From Pseudomonas sp. MAG733B (GTDB lineage Bacteria > Pseudomonadota > Gammaproteobacteria > Pseudomonadales > Pseudomonadaceae), in NCBI RefSeq assembly GCF_036884845.1, contig NZ_CP145732.1, forward strand, positions 1,302,001 to 1,366,000: a stretch of 64,000 bases of DNA, given 5' to 3'. The position numbers and the translations under genes were made by a program. This document shows, one piece after another, positions 1 through 9,073 of the stretch. Numbering within the stretch: position 1 is the first letter of the stretch; every line of letters starts with the position of its first letter. The notes below the pieces were generated by a model, which saw only the letters and a list, made by a program, of their open reading frames with translations, was not told where the DNA came from and searched no databases.

Positions 1-1
1 G

Positions 2-775
2 GCGATCAGCGCATGGGTGGCGCTCTACCTGGCTCGTCGGCAGTTGCACGGGATCACCGGGCCATTACGCAGCCTGGCTTCGGTGGCTCACGCCGCACGC
101 AGCGAGCGAGCCTTCGACCAGCGTGTTCCCGCCGCCGCCATCGCCGAACTCGACAATCTGGGTAACGACTTCAATGCCCTGCTCGATGAACTCGAGTCTT
201 GGCAGACTCACCTGCAAAGCGAAAACGAAACGCTCGCTCACCAAGCCAACCATGACAGCCTCACAGGCTTGCCGAACCGGGCATTTTTCGAAGGACGTCT
301 GAAGCGTGCGGTGCGCAACGCCCACAAACTGAATGAGCGGGTGGCCGTGTTGTTTCTCGACAGTGACCGGTTCAAGGAAATCAACGACGGCTTTGGCCAT
401 GCGGCGGGCGATGCGGTGCTGGTGGCCGTGGCCGATCGTGTCCGGGCACAACTGCGGGAAGAAGATCTGGTAGCTCGATTGGGCGGTGACGAATTTGCCG
501 TGCTGCTCACACCTCTACACAAGACCGAAGACGCCGAACGGATTGCCGACAAAATCATTGCCAGCATGGAACAACCGATTTCATTGCCGGACGATAACCA
601 GGTGTTGACCTCACTCAGTATCGGCATCGCCGTGTTCCCCGATCATGGGGGCACACCGGACGCTCTGCTCAATGCTGCCGATGGGGCCATGTATCAAGCC
701 AAACGCCTTGCCCGAGGCGCACAGCACACGGCAGGGTCGGAGCACTCTGTCGCCGATGTTCAAATCAGGAGCTGA
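2..775 (+). CDS. yfiN: Diguanylate cyclase YfiN/TpbB, 3' part only
   Basis: Makes cyclic di-GMP from GTP at the inner membrane. The frame is open from the window edge, so the N-terminal periplasmic part is missing. What remains is the end of a membrane segment, a HAMP-like linker (about the first 60 visible residues), a coiled stretch, and a complete GGDEF domain. The GGDEF motif is intact at 482-496. An RxxD product-inhibition site (R-E-E-D) lies five residues before it. The stop is 5 bases from an OmpA-type lipoprotein gene, the arrangement of the yfiRNB operon, where YfiR and YfiB control YfiN. The assignment as YfiN rests on that neighbour as much as on the domains; yfiR would lie outside the window. 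Confidence 0.85.
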   Translation, partial: AISAWVALYLARRQLHGITGPLRSLASVAHAARSERAFDQRVPAAAIAELDNLGNDFNALLDELESWQTHLQSENETLAHQANHDSLTGLPNRAFFEGRLKRAVRNAHKLNERVAVLFLDSDRFKEINDGFGHAAGDAVLVAVADRVRAQLREEDLVARLGGDEFAVLLTPLHKTEDAERIADKIIASMEQPISLPDDNQVLTSLSIGIAVFPDHGGTPDALLNAADGAMYQAKRLARGAQHTAGSEHSVADVQIRS

Positions 776-780
776 TTTTC

Positions 781-1284
781 GTGTTCTCACTTATTCCACA
801 GTCCTTGCGACTTTTTACCATCACGCTATTAATGGCGGTGTTGTCGCTGTCCGGTTGCCAGTCGGTGCCGCAAAAAGGCCTGACCCCGGCGCAGATTGCC
901 GTATTGAAACAGCAAGGTTTCGAGCTGACTGACGAGGGTTGGGCATTCGGCCTGTCCGGCAAAGTGCTGTTTGGCAGTGACGTCGATAGCTTGAATGCGC
1001 AGAGCAGCGAAATCGTCTCGCGCATCGGCAAGTCATTGCTGGGTGTCGGGATCGAGCGCGTGAGAGTCGATGGTCACACCGATGCGTCGGGTAAAGAGTC
1101 CTACAACGAACAGCTTTCCCTACGTCGCGCAAAAAGCGTCGGCGCGGTGTTGGCCGCTGCCGGCATGAAGCAGGAGAACATCCAGTTACGGGGGCTCGGC
1201 AGCAGCGAGCCCGTGGCCTCCAACGACACCGCTTCCGGGCGCACTGAAAACCGCCGGGTATCGATCGTGGTGAGTGCTGATTGA
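781..1284 (+). CDS. yfiB: Outer-membrane OmpA-family lipoprotein YfiB
   Basis: A 167-residue lipoprotein starting with GTG directly after yfiN. The signal peptide ends in a lipobox L-S-G-C with the acylated Cys at residue 26. The C-terminal half (about 60-165) is an OmpA peptidoglycan-binding domain with the sequence D-G-H-T-D, followed by the N...LS..RA..V pattern. In P. aeruginosa, YfiB sequesters the periplasmic inhibitor YfiR and so releases YfiN activity. Length and gene order agree with that family (168 residues in P. aeruginosa, from memory). It probably shares a transcript with yfiN. Confidence 0.88.
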   Translation: MFSLIPQSLRLFTITLLMAVLSLSGCQSVPQKGLTPAQIAVLKQQGFELTDEGWAFGLSGKVLFGSDVDSLNAQSSEIVSRIGKSLLGVGIERVRVDGHTDASGKESYNEQLSLRRAKSVGAVLAAAGMKQENIQLRGLGSSEPVASNDTASGRTENRRVSIVVSAD

Positions 1285-1434
1285 TCATTTGTACAATTTG
1301 TTGTTGTATCAGTTCTGAAACATGACAAAGGTAGGCTCAGGGACCGATCCGAATTTTTCATTTGGTTTTTAATCGTTTGTATCAGCAGGGCGTGTCAAAG
1401 CGTTGTTGATACTTCGTAGGCGCCAGTTCTCTAC

Positions 1435-2226
1435 ATGAAAAAAATAATAAAATTGTGCCGCAATTACGTTTGGAAGCGCTGGCTTCGCCAATATAAATGC
1501 AAGTTGGCTGGCGGGGTTTCGTCGCTCAGCGCGAGAACGACTTTGCTGCTTGAAGAGGGCGTTTTGCTTGGCCATGTAGCCATCGACGCCAAACGATTGA
1601 GTATCGGTGCCCACACCTATATTCGCAGCGATTGCGTGCTGACTACGGTTTCCTCTATCGGGCGGTTTTGCTCTATTGGCAATAATTGCTTTATCGGCCA
1701 GGAAAAAAACACTCACCCCTCGACCTGGCTCAGTTCACATCCCTTCCAGTACACAAACACACGCTTATCCTACGAGCCTGTCGTTGCTAACGTAACCATC
1801 GGCGATGACGTATGGATCGGTCACAGCGCCATGATCATGGAAGGGGTCACGGTTGGCACGGGAGCGGTTATCGCGACCCGCGCACTGGTTGTTCACGATG
1901 TGCCGCCCTATGCGATAGTCGCCGGCGTCCCGGCGAAAGTGGTCAAGTACCGGCATCCTCCCGAAGTGGCCGCCAGATTGCTGGAAAGCAAATGGTGGGA
2001 GTGCGATATGGATTTTCTTCAGGGCTTGTCACTGGACGATCCCGAGGCGGCTTTGCCGGAAATCCTGGGCAAGCATCACGACAATCCGGCCAGCTACAAA
2101 CAGCTGGAAGTCACACGACGAGGCTGTCGAGTATTGCCCCCCGAATCTCGCCGCGAAGTCGGTATCGAGTCGCTCAGTCTACAAACCGCAGTTCCCCCGT
2201 CTCACCCAGCAATAGCGGGCCATTGA
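1435..2226 (+). CDS. Hexapeptide-repeat (CatB/Vat-like) O-acetyltransferase
   Basis: A 263-residue protein with the imperfect hexapeptide repeats of a left-handed beta-helix from about residue 40 to 175. Stretches such as I-G-D-D-V-W-I-G and the A-G-V-P-A-K closing motif are typical of xenobiotic/streptogramin-type and sugar O-acetyltransferases using acetyl-CoA. The likely catalytic His lies in the N-T-H-P loop near residue 93. A basic N-terminus (about 20 residues) precedes the helix. The acceptor cannot be told. Its last 53 bases overlap, tail to tail, the end of the LysR gene on the other strand, so the final 17 or so residues are antisense to that gene. No clear operon partner. Confidence 0.75.
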   Translation: MKKIIKLCRNYVWKRWLRQYKCKLAGGVSSLSARTTLLLEEGVLLGHVAIDAKRLSIGAHTYIRSDCVLTTVSSIGRFCSIGNNCFIGQEKNTHPSTWLSSHPFQYTNTRLSYEPVVANVTIGDDVWIGHSAMIMEGVTVGTGAVIATRALVVHDVPPYAIVAGVPAKVVKYRHPPEVAARLLESKWWECDMDFLQGLSLDDPEAALPEILGKHHDNPASYKQLEVTRRGCRVLPPESRREVGIESLSLQTAVPPSHPAIAGH

Positions 2227-3121
2227 GCTCTGTGACTTCCCTGATGTAATCCCACAGCAAGGTGATTCGCTTCAACTTGCGCAGATCCTCCCGGCAGTAC
2301 ATCCAGAACTGTCGGGTGATGTTGATTTCTTGCGGCAATACCGGCAGCAGGCGGGGGTCCTGGGCGGCGAGGAAGCAGGGCAGGATCGCCAGGGATCGCC
2401 CTTGCTGCGCCGCCACGAACTGCGCGATCACGCTGGTGCTGCGCAAATTGGCGCTGGCGCCGGGAAGCACGTTTGCCAGGTAAAGCAGCTCCGAGCTGAA
2501 TGCCAGGTCGTCGACATAACTGATAAATGAATGTTTACCCAGGTCTGCCGGGCGGCGGATGGCCGGGTGTTTGTCCAGGTATTCCTGGGTTGCGTAGAGC
2601 TGCAAACGGTAATCACAGAGTTTGCAGCAGACGTACGGCCCATGTTCCGGACGTTCCAGAGCGATGACGATATCGGCCTCGCGCTTGGACAGGCTGATGA
2701 AGTGCGGCAGCGGCAGGATGTCCACTGAGATCGCCGGGTAGGCGTCGACGAAATGGCTCAGCTGTGGGGTGATGAAGAAGCTGCCGAAACCTTCGGTGCA
2801 GCCCATGCGCACATGCCCTGATAACGCCACGCCGGAGCCCGAAACCTGTTCGCAGGCCATGTGCAGCGTGCTCTCGATCGACTCGGCATAGCCAAGCAAA
2901 CGCTGGCCTTCGGCGGTGAGGACGAAGCCGCTGGTCCGGGATTTCTCGAACAGCAATGTGCCCAATGAAGCTTCCAGCGAACTGATGCGTCGCGACACGG
3001 TGGTGTAGTCGACCGCCAGGCGCTTGGCGGCGGTGCTGGCCTTGCGGGTCCGGGCGACTTCAAGGAAAAACTTGAGGTCATCCCAGTTCAGCGAGCCTAA
3101 AGACGTGATGTTTTTTTGCAT
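2174..3121 (-). CDS. LysR-family regulator, probable regulator of mmsAB
   Basis: A 315-residue LysR-type regulator: winged helix-turn-helix in about residues 10-70 (W-D-D-L-K-F-F-L-E-V start, then the A-A-K-R-L recognition region) and a substrate-binding domain after it. I prefer the ATG at 3121 over a longer frame reaching 3190, because family homology starts right there. It is divergent from mmsA with 149 bases between, the usual arrangement for a LysR gene and its target, so control of valine catabolism is inferred. In P. aeruginosa the mmsAB regulator is instead an AraC-type protein (MmsR), so this would be a different solution. Confidence 0.85.
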   Translation of the reverse strand: MQKNITSLGSLNWDDLKFFLEVARTRKASTAAKRLAVDYTTVSRRISSLEASLGTLLFEKSRTSGFVLTAEGQRLLGYAESIESTLHMACEQVSGSGVALSGHVRMGCTEGFGSFFITPQLSHFVDAYPAISVDILPLPHFISLSKREADIVIALERPEHGPYVCCKLCDYRLQLYATQEYLDKHPAIRRPADLGKHSFISYVDDLAFSSELLYLANVLPGASANLRSTSVIAQFVAAQQGRSLAILPCFLAAQDPRLLPVLPQEINITRQFWMYCREDLRKLKRITLLWDYIREVTELNGPLLLGETGELRFVD

Positions 3122-3270
3122 GATGGACCGGCTTTTATGTGCGTTCTTATTAGAAGTTTGCACATCTATACTCCAAAAACAGCCCGACAACCAATTCGCG
3201 GCACACGCCTCATCGCAAGGCGACTTTCTCGCCTTGGCTCTCTAGATAACAACAAGTCCAGGAGACCCAC

Positions 3271-4797
3271 ATGAACGCATCGCTCACGCCTAACGAAACC
3301 ACCGTGCAAAAGGTCAAGCTGTTGATCGACGGCCAGTGGGTCGAATCCAAGTCCACCGAGTGGCACGACATCATCAACCCGGCCACTCAGCAAGTGCTGG
3401 CCAAGGTGCCATTCGCCACCGCCGAAGAAGTCGACGCGGCCATCAGCGCGGCCCATCGTGCCTTCCAGACCTGGAAGCTGACCCCGATCGGCGCGCGCAT
3501 GCGCATCATGCTCAAGCTCCAGGCGCTGATTCGCGAACACTCCAAGCGTATCGCCGTGGTCCTGAGCGCCGAGCAGGGCAAAACCATTGCCGACGCTGAA
3601 GGCGATATTTTCCGTGGCCTGGAAGTGGTCGAGCACGCCTGCTCCATCGGCAGCCTGCAAATGGGCGAATTCGCTGAAAACGTCGCGGGCGGTGTCGACA
3701 CTTACACCCTGCGTCAGCCAATCGGCGTGTGCGCCGGCATCACCCCGTTCAACTTCCCGGCGATGATTCCGCTGTGGATGTTCCCGATGGCCATCGCTTG
3801 CGGCAACACCTTCGTGCTCAAGCCGTCCGAACAGGACCCGATGTCGACCATGCTGCTGGTGGAACTGGCTATCGAAGCCGGCATCCCGGCCGGTGTGCTG
3901 AACGTCGTGCACGGCGGCAAGGACGTGGTGGACGGTCTCTGCACACACAAAGACATCAAGGCGGTTTCCTTCGTCGGTTCGACCGCGGTCGGTACGCATG
4001 TCTATGACCTGGCCGGCAAACATGGCAAGCGCGTGCAATCGATGATGGGCGCGAAGAACCACGCCGTGGTGCTGCCGGACGCCAACCGCGAACAAGCGCT
4101 GAATGCCCTGGTCGGTGCCGGTTTCGGTGCCGCCGGTCAACGCTGCATGGCCACCTCGGTGGTGGTGCTGGTGGGCGCGGCCAAGCAATGGCTGCCGGAC
4201 CTGAAAGCGCTGGCGCAGAAACTCACCGTGAATGCCGGTAGCGAACCGGGTACCGATGTCGGCCCGGTGATCTCGAAAAAGGCCAAGGCGCGGATTCTCG
4301 ACCTGATTGAAAGCGGCATCAAGGAAGGCGCCAAGCTGGAACTGGATGGTCGCGAGATTTCGGTTCCGGGCTACGAGAAGGGCAATTTCGTCGGCCCGAC
4401 TCTGTTCTCCGGTGTGACCACCGACATGCAGATCTACACCCAGGAAATCTTCGGCCCGGTGCTGGTGGTTCTGGAAGTTGCCACGCTCGATGAGGCCATT
4501 GCCCTGGTCAACGCCAACCCCTTCGGTAACGGCACCGGCCTGTTTACCCAAAGTGGTGCGGCGGCGCGTAAATTCCAGACCGAGATCGACGTCGGCCAGG
4601 TCGGCATCAACATCCCTATTCCAGTGCCGGTCCCGTTCTTCAGCTTCACCGGTTCCCGAGGCTCGAAGCTCGGCGACCTCGGCCCTTATGGCAAGCAAGT
4701 GGTGCAGTTCTACACTCAGACCAAGACCGTCACCAGCCGCTGGTTTGATGATGACAGCGTCAACGACGGTGTGAACACCACCATCAATCTGCGTTAA
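3271..4797 (+). CDS. mmsA: Methylmalonate-semialdehyde dehydrogenase (CoA-acylating)
   Basis: A 508-residue aldehyde dehydrogenase that converts methylmalonate semialdehyde and malonate semialdehyde to propionyl-CoA and acetyl-CoA, the last step of valine degradation (also used for beta-alanine and inositol). The catalytic Cys is residue 292 in G-Q-R-C-M. Upstream is the cofactor-binding F-V-G-S-T segment, and the N-P-F-G-N-G motif lies near the end. The C-terminal G-S-R-G-S-K-L-G-D stretch is characteristic of MmsA rather than other aldehyde dehydrogenases. The ATG has a good AGGAG ribosome site (3260-3264). It is followed 10 bases later by mmsB, so the two are co-transcribed. Confidence 0.95.
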   Translation: MNASLTPNETTVQKVKLLIDGQWVESKSTEWHDIINPATQQVLAKVPFATAEEVDAAISAAHRAFQTWKLTPIGARMRIMLKLQALIREHSKRIAVVLSAEQGKTIADAEGDIFRGLEVVEHACSIGSLQMGEFAENVAGGVDTYTLRQPIGVCAGITPFNFPAMIPLWMFPMAIACGNTFVLKPSEQDPMSTMLLVELAIEAGIPAGVLNVVHGGKDVVDGLCTHKDIKAVSFVGSTAVGTHVYDLAGKHGKRVQSMMGAKNHAVVLPDANREQALNALVGAGFGAAGQRCMATSVVVLVGAAKQWLPDLKALAQKLTVNAGSEPGTDVGPVISKKAKARILDLIESGIKEGAKLELDGREISVPGYEKGNFVGPTLFSGVTTDMQIYTQEIFGPVLVVLEVATLDEAIALVNANPFGNGTGLFTQSGAAARKFQTEIDVGQVGINIPIPVPVPFFSFTGSRGSKLGDLGPYGKQVVQFYTQTKTVTSRWFDDDSVNDGVNTTINLR

Positions 4798-4807
4798 GGA
4801 GCCGGAC

Positions 4808-5695
4808 ATGAAAATCGCTTTTATCGGTCTCGGCAACATGGGCGCGCCGATGGCGCGCAACCTGATCAAGGCCGGCCATTCGTTGCGTCTGGTCGACCTG
4901 AACAAAACCGTGCTGGCAGAGCTGGAACAACTGGGCGGCAGCATCAGCGCGTCGGCCCGTGAAGCGGCGCAGGACGCGGAACTGGTGATCACCATGTTGC
5001 CGGCTGCCGTGCATGTTCGCGGTGTGTGGCTGGGTGAAGACGGCGTGCTCGCCGGTATCGGCAAAGGCGTGCCGGCGGTGGATTGCAGCACGATTGATCC
5101 ACAGACTGCCCGTGACGTGGCTGCCGCTGCGGCCAAGCAAGGTGTGGCCATGGCCGACGCGCCGGTTTCCGGCGGCACGGGTGGTGCGGCGGCCGGGACA
5201 CTGACGTTCATGGTCGGCGCCACCCCGGAACTGTTCGCCACGCTGCAACCGGTACTGGCGCAAATGGGCCGCAACATCGTCCATTGTGGTGAGGTCGGCA
5301 CCGGGCAAATTGCTAAAATCTGCAACAACCTGCTGCTGGGGATTTCCATGGTCGGCGTCAGCGAGGCCATGGCACTTGGCGATGCACTGGGCATCGACAC
5401 CAAGGTGCTGGCGGGCATCATCAACAGTTCCACCGGGCGCTGCTGGAGTTCGGAGATGTACAACCCGTGGCCGGGCATCGTCGAAACGGCGCCGGCGTCA
5501 CGCGGCTATACCGGTGGCTTTGGTGCGGAACTGATGCTCAAGGATCTGGGGCTGGCGACGGAAGCGGCGCGTCAGGCGCACCAACCGGTGGTGCTTGGCG
5601 CGGTGGCCCAGCAGCTGTATCAGGCGATGAGTTTGCGTGGGGAAGGTGGCAACGACTTCTCGGCGATCATCAATAGCTATCGCAAGCCGCAGTAA
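4808..5695 (+). CDS. mmsB: 3-hydroxyisobutyrate dehydrogenase
   Basis: A 295-residue beta-hydroxyacid dehydrogenase that oxidises 3-hydroxyisobutyrate to methylmalonate semialdehyde with NAD, feeding MmsA. The Rossmann motif G-L-G-N-M-G is at residues 7-12, the substrate loop D-A-P-V-S-G-G-T near 120, and the catalytic Lys at residue 170 in G-Q-I-A-K-I-C-N-N. Length matches the family. The SD AAGGAG lies just upstream of the ATG. It is the second gene of the mmsAB unit and is followed by a REP pair and then an intrinsic terminator. Confidence 0.95.
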   Translation: MKIAFIGLGNMGAPMARNLIKAGHSLRLVDLNKTVLAELEQLGGSISASAREAAQDAELVITMLPAAVHVRGVWLGEDGVLAGIGKGVPAVDCSTIDPQTARDVAAAAAKQGVAMADAPVSGGTGGAAAGTLTFMVGATPELFATLQPVLAQMGRNIVHCGEVGTGQIAKICNNLLLGISMVGVSEAMALGDALGIDTKVLAGIINSSTGRCWSSEMYNPWPGIVETAPASRGYTGGFGAELMLKDLGLATEAARQAHQPVVLGAVAQQLYQAMSLRGEGGNDFSAIINSYRKPQ

Positions 5696-5718
5696 CGGTT
5701 GGTACCAAGCGGGTTTTT

Positions 5719-5849
5719 GTGGCGAGGGAGCTTGCTCCCGCTGGTTCGCGCAGCGGACCCCATTGCAGTGAACGCGGTGGCTCAGGTTCATCGCAGTTGC
5801 TGATTTCACGACTGCTTCGCAGCCGAACGGGAGCAAGCTCCCTCGCCAC
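5719..5849. repeat. REP pair (REPIN), GTGGCGAGGGAG type
   Basis: Two inverted copies of a REP sequence (GTGGCGAGGGAGCTTGCTCC at 5719 and its complement ending at 5849) flank about 85 bases of non-repeated sequence. Each copy is itself partly palindromic. The same family recurs at 62326-62422. It lies between mmsB and its terminator. Confidence 0.85.
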
Positions 5850-5880
5850 AGGTTCGGTATTGCCCCTACAGGCTTTTTTA

Positions 5881-5916
5881 CCGGGAAATCACGTCGGGTG
5901 ATTTCCCGGTTTTTTT
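5881..5916 (+). terminator. Intrinsic terminator after mmsB
   Basis: Perfect 9-base stem (CCGGGAAAT / ATTTCCCGG) with an 11-base loop, followed by seven T on the + strand. It ends the mmsAB transcript just before the convergent cupin gene. The T run is only on the + side. Confidence 0.88.
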
Positions 5917-5919
5917 GTA

Positions 5920-6264
5920 TCAGGCAAACACGAAATATTTACGCACGGTTTCCACCACTTCCCAGGTGCCTTTCATCCCCGGTTCGATGACGAAAATGTC
6001 ACCGGCGCGCAGGTGGATCGGCGCCATGCCTTCCGGGGTGATGATGCAGTAGCCTTCCTGGAAGTGGCAGTATTCCCACTTCACGTATTCCACGTACCAC
6101 TTGCCCGGCGTGCAGATCCAGGTGCCCATGATCTTGCTGCCGTCTTCGCTGGTGTAGGCGTTGAGGTTGACGGTGTGCGGGTCGCCTTCGAGTTTTTCCC
6201 ATTTGCAGGCGTCGAGTACGGGCAGCGGGTGGGTGTCGCGAAGAACGGTAATCGGTGCGGTCAT
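5920..6264 (-). CDS. Small cupin-domain protein
   Basis: A 114-residue single-cupin protein of the Cupin_3 type (ureidoglycine aminohydrolase-like fold). A G-x-W-x-C-x-P-G-K-W region is followed by the second motif P-I-H-L-R-A-G-D-I-F-V-I-E-P-G. The metal-binding His residues of classical cupins are poorly kept: the first motif has W-Y-V-E-Y in place of the HxH. It may therefore bind a small ligand without catalysis. Standalone proteins of this type are common in pseudomonads with no assigned role. It converges on mmsB across a terminator. Substrate unknown. Confidence 0.75.
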   Translation of the reverse strand: MTAPITVLRDTHPLPVLDACKWEKLEGDPHTVNLNAYTSEDGSKIMGTWICTPGKWYVEYVKWEYCHFQEGYCIITPEGMAPIHLRAGDIFVIEPGMKGTWEVVETVRKYFVFA

Positions 6265-6387
6265 GATGACTCCGGGCGTTGGGGGAGAGCTGAAGTCGCA
6301 CCCTATCGGGCTTGGCCCGGCGTCAGTTGTCTGTGCTCGACACTGAGGTATCCAGAAGCGCTCGCGTCATTGATGCTCACAATAAAA

Positions 6388-6426
6388 AACGCCCCGGCAT
6401 TGGTTGAATGCCGGGGCGTTTTTTTA
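6388..6426. terminator. Bidirectional intrinsic terminator
   Basis: Stem AACGCCCCGGCAT / ATGCCGGGGCGTT with a 7-base loop, flanked by an A run on the left and a T run on the right. It can therefore stop transcription in both directions. It ends the permease gene on the minus strand. Confidence 0.92.
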
Positions 6427-6439
6427 AGCGTTTGCGGGG

Positions 6440-7843
6440 TTACTGAGCCACAGGCAGGTTCCTATGCCTGGCCATGCGCAACCGGTAGCAGGCGTAGATG
6501 AACAGCACCCACACCGGCATGGCGTACACCGACGGGCGTACCGGCGGAATCATCCAGATGACGCAGATGATCACCGCCATGAAGGCCAGGCACAGGTAGT
6601 TGGTGTACGGCGACCAGAAGGCCTTGAAGCCCGGCACGACACCGCGCTGTTCCATCGCCTTGCGGAACTTCAAATGCGTCAGGCTGATCAGCGCCCAGTT
6701 GATCATCAACGAAGCGACCACCAAGGCAAACAACAACTCCAGCGCTTCGTGCGGAGCAACATAGTTGACCAGCACGGCCAGCATGGTGATCAGCGCCGAT
6801 ACACCCAGGGCCAGCAACGGCACGCCCTGCTTGTTCAGCTTCATCAGCACTTTCGGTGCATCGCCCTGTTCGGCCAGGCCGTAGAGCATACGGCTGTTGC
6901 AGTAGACGCCGCTGTTGTACACCGACAGCGCGGCGGTGAGCACCACGAAGTTGAGGATTTGCGCGGCGGTATCGCTGCCGATCAAGGCGAAAATCTGCAC
7001 GAACGGGCTGCCGCTGTAGGCATCGCCCGACGCGCCGAGTGTCTGCAACAGTTGATCCCACGGATACAACGACAGCAGCACGGTCAGCGCGCCGACGTAG
7101 AAGATCAGCACCCGGTAAACCACTTGGTTGATCGCCTTGGGAATGACCTTGCGTGGTTCGCTGGCTTCAGCGGCGGTGATGCCGACCAGCTCCAGGCCGC
7201 CGAAGGAAAACATGATGAACGCCATCGCCATCAGCAAACCGCTGTAGCCGTTGGGGAAGAACCCGCCGTGGTCCCACAGGTTGCTCACCGAGGCTTGTGG
7301 GCCGCCGGTGCCGCTGAACAGCATGTAGCAGCCGAGGAGGATCATGCCGATGATGGCCACGACCTTGATGATCGCGAACCAGAATTCCATTTCACCGAAG
7401 ACTTTGACGTTCAGCGTGTTGATCAAGTTGACCAGCACGAAGAACACGGCGGCGCTGACCCAGGTCGGCACCTCCGGCCACCAGAACTGCACGTACTTGC
7501 CGACGGCCGTCAGCTCGGCCATGCCCACCAGCACATACAACACCCAGTAGTTCCAGCCGGACAGGAACCCGGCAAAACCGCCCCAGTAGTTGTGGGCAAA
7601 GTGACTGAAGGAACCGGCCACCGGCTCTTCGACAATCATCTCGCCGAGCTGGCGCATGATCAGGAACGCGATGAATCCGGCAATCGCATAACCGAGGATC
7701 ATCGACGGCCCGGCGGACTTGAGCACGCCGGCCGAGCCCAGGAACAGTCCCGTGCCAATGGCTCCACCCAGGGCGATCAGTTGAATGTGTCGATTTTTCA
7801 ACCCTCGCTTGAGCGTCCCCTGTTGCAAGATTTCATCCGCCAT
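6440..7843 (-). CDS. aroP: APC-family amino acid permease, AroP-like
   Basis: A 467-residue inner-membrane amino acid:proton symporter with about 12 hydrophobic segments. The N-terminal G-L-K-N-R-H-I-Q-L-I-A-L-G-G-A-I-G-T-G-L-F stretch is the amino-acid transporter signature; later it carries E-A-S-E-P-R-K-V-I-P-K-A and the Y-N-S-G-V-Y-C-N-S-R-M-L-Y segment. Among family members it looks most like aromatic amino acid permeases, but GABA or proline permeases share these motifs, so the substrate is tentative. A LysR gene lies upstream on the same strand, 105 bases away. A strong terminator follows. Confidence 0.8.
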   Translation of the reverse strand: MADEILQQGTLKRGLKNRHIQLIALGGAIGTGLFLGSAGVLKSAGPSMILGYAIAGFIAFLIMRQLGEMIVEEPVAGSFSHFAHNYWGGFAGFLSGWNYWVLYVLVGMAELTAVGKYVQFWWPEVPTWVSAAVFFVLVNLINTLNVKVFGEMEFWFAIIKVVAIIGMILLGCYMLFSGTGGPQASVSNLWDHGGFFPNGYSGLLMAMAFIMFSFGGLELVGITAAEASEPRKVIPKAINQVVYRVLIFYVGALTVLLSLYPWDQLLQTLGASGDAYSGSPFVQIFALIGSDTAAQILNFVVLTAALSVYNSGVYCNSRMLYGLAEQGDAPKVLMKLNKQGVPLLALGVSALITMLAVLVNYVAPHEALELLFALVVASLMINWALISLTHLKFRKAMEQRGVVPGFKAFWSPYTNYLCLAFMAVIICVIWMIPPVRPSVYAMPVWVLFIYACYRLRMARHRNLPVAQ

Positions 7844-7948
7844 CTGGTTTCCTTCTGAGTGTGGTGGCCAGGCCTGATTTGAAAGATCGAATCTTACTCT
7901 CGCTCACCCCTTCGTCATACAGGCGCGGGTTGGGTTAAACGTTGGTTT

Positions 7949-8851
7949 TCAAGGGCTGGCGCTGTGGTTGGCCGTGCGCAATGCTTCGAGCAAGGCTCTG
8001 GCATACGCCGGCAGGTGCTCGAATGAGCGGGCACACAGGAGCAGTTTCCGCTGTGCCCATGGTTCCTTCAGCGCGAAGCTTGTCAGCGGTTGATCGACTG
8101 ACCAGCGACGGAGCGCCGCCAGCGGCACAATCCCCAGCCCGGCGCCGTGAGCGACCATGCGCATCACGCCGTCGAAGCCTTCGGCGCGAATGCGGATCTG
8201 CATGCGCAGACCGGTGTGCAAGGCCTGCTCTTCCAAGTACACCGCCAATGCGCTGCTGGCGGTCAGGCCAACGAAGTTGTGCAGCAGCGTTTCGCTGAAG
8301 CTCGGCGGTTCGCCGCCGGCCAAGGGATGTCCGGGCGGCATGATCAGCACCAGCGGATCATCGCGAAAGGGCAGGGTGTCGAGGGTGTGGGTGTCCACCG
8401 CATCCGAGACGATCCCCAGGTCCGCCGCACCCTGGCGCAGGGCGTGAGTGATGCGGGTGCTGGGCAGTTCTTGCAAGTCGATGTCGAGGTTGGGGTGCCC
8501 ACTCAGGAAGTCAGCGAGCAATTCGGGCAGGTATTCGGTGATCGCCGTGGTGTTGCACAACAACCTAACCTGGCCTTTGACGCCATTGGCGTATTCGGCC
8601 AAATCCTGCTGCATGCGCTCGGCGTGTTGCAGCAGGGTGCGAGCGTGTTGTGCGAGGGCTTTGCCGGCAGGTGTCGGTGTAACTCCACGGCGACCGCGCT
8701 CCAGAAACTCGATCCCGAGCGAAGCTTCCATGGCCCGGATGCGCGCACTGGCCGCCGCCAGGGACAGATGACTGCGGACGGCGCCGGCGGTGATGTTGCC
8801 GGTGTCGAGGATGTTGAGGTAGAGGCGCAGGTCGGTGAGGTCGAAGTGCAT
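7949..8851 (-). CDS. LysR-family transcriptional regulator
   Basis: A 300-residue LysR protein with its helix-turn-helix at about residues 5-60 (L-R-L-Y-L-N-I-L-D-T-G-N-I-T-A-G-A) and the usual effector-binding domain beyond 90. The sequence resembles the subgroup often found beside transporters of the TauE type. It sits between a permease gene (same strand, downstream) and a TauE-type exporter gene (divergent, 222 bases away across a REP pair). Either could be its target; the divergent exporter is the more usual arrangement. The effector is not evident. Confidence 0.83.
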   Translation of the reverse strand: MHFDLTDLRLYLNILDTGNITAGAVRSHLSLAAASARIRAMEASLGIEFLERGRRGVTPTPAGKALAQHARTLLQHAERMQQDLAEYANGVKGQVRLLCNTTAITEYLPELLADFLSGHPNLDIDLQELPSTRITHALRQGAADLGIVSDAVDTHTLDTLPFRDDPLVLIMPPGHPLAGGEPPSFSETLLHNFVGLTASSALAVYLEEQALHTGLRMQIRIRAEGFDGVMRMVAHGAGLGIVPLAALRRWSVDQPLTSFALKEPWAQRKLLLCARSFEHLPAYARALLEALRTANHSASP

Positions 8852-8888
8852 TGGGCGCTCTAGTTATGTGTTGTCTGGGATGGCCTCA

Positions 8889-8969
8889 TCGCGGGCAAGC
8901 CCGCTCCCACAGGTGGCCGAGTTCTTATTGGAGAAATGCGATCCACTGTGGGAGCGGGCTTGCCCGCGA
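8889..8969. repeat. REP pair (REPIN), CTGTGGGAGCGGGCTTGCCC type
   Basis: Two 24-base inverted arms (8889-8912 and 8946-8969) are exact complements around a 33-base spacer. They lie between divergent genes (LysR and TauE-type exporter), which is less usual for REPs than a 3' position. Confidence 0.88.
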
Positions 8970-9073
8970 AAGCATCAGTAGCGTCAACACATCATCCAGC
9001 CTCTTGCATAGGTAGAGGCACCCTAAGTATATGGCAGATTTTCAACTGACCCATCCAGGCTCACCATAGCCCC

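Noticed and set aside
3166..5478. 770-codon open frame on the minus strand opposite mmsAB
   Set aside because: It is antisense to two well-supported enzymes. High-GC third-position bias produces such long shadow frames, and its composition (runs of Ser, Pro, His, Gln) looks non-protein.
6464..7858. 464-codon + strand frame opposite the AroP-like permease
   Set aside because: His/Gln-rich shadow of a membrane protein gene; no signature.
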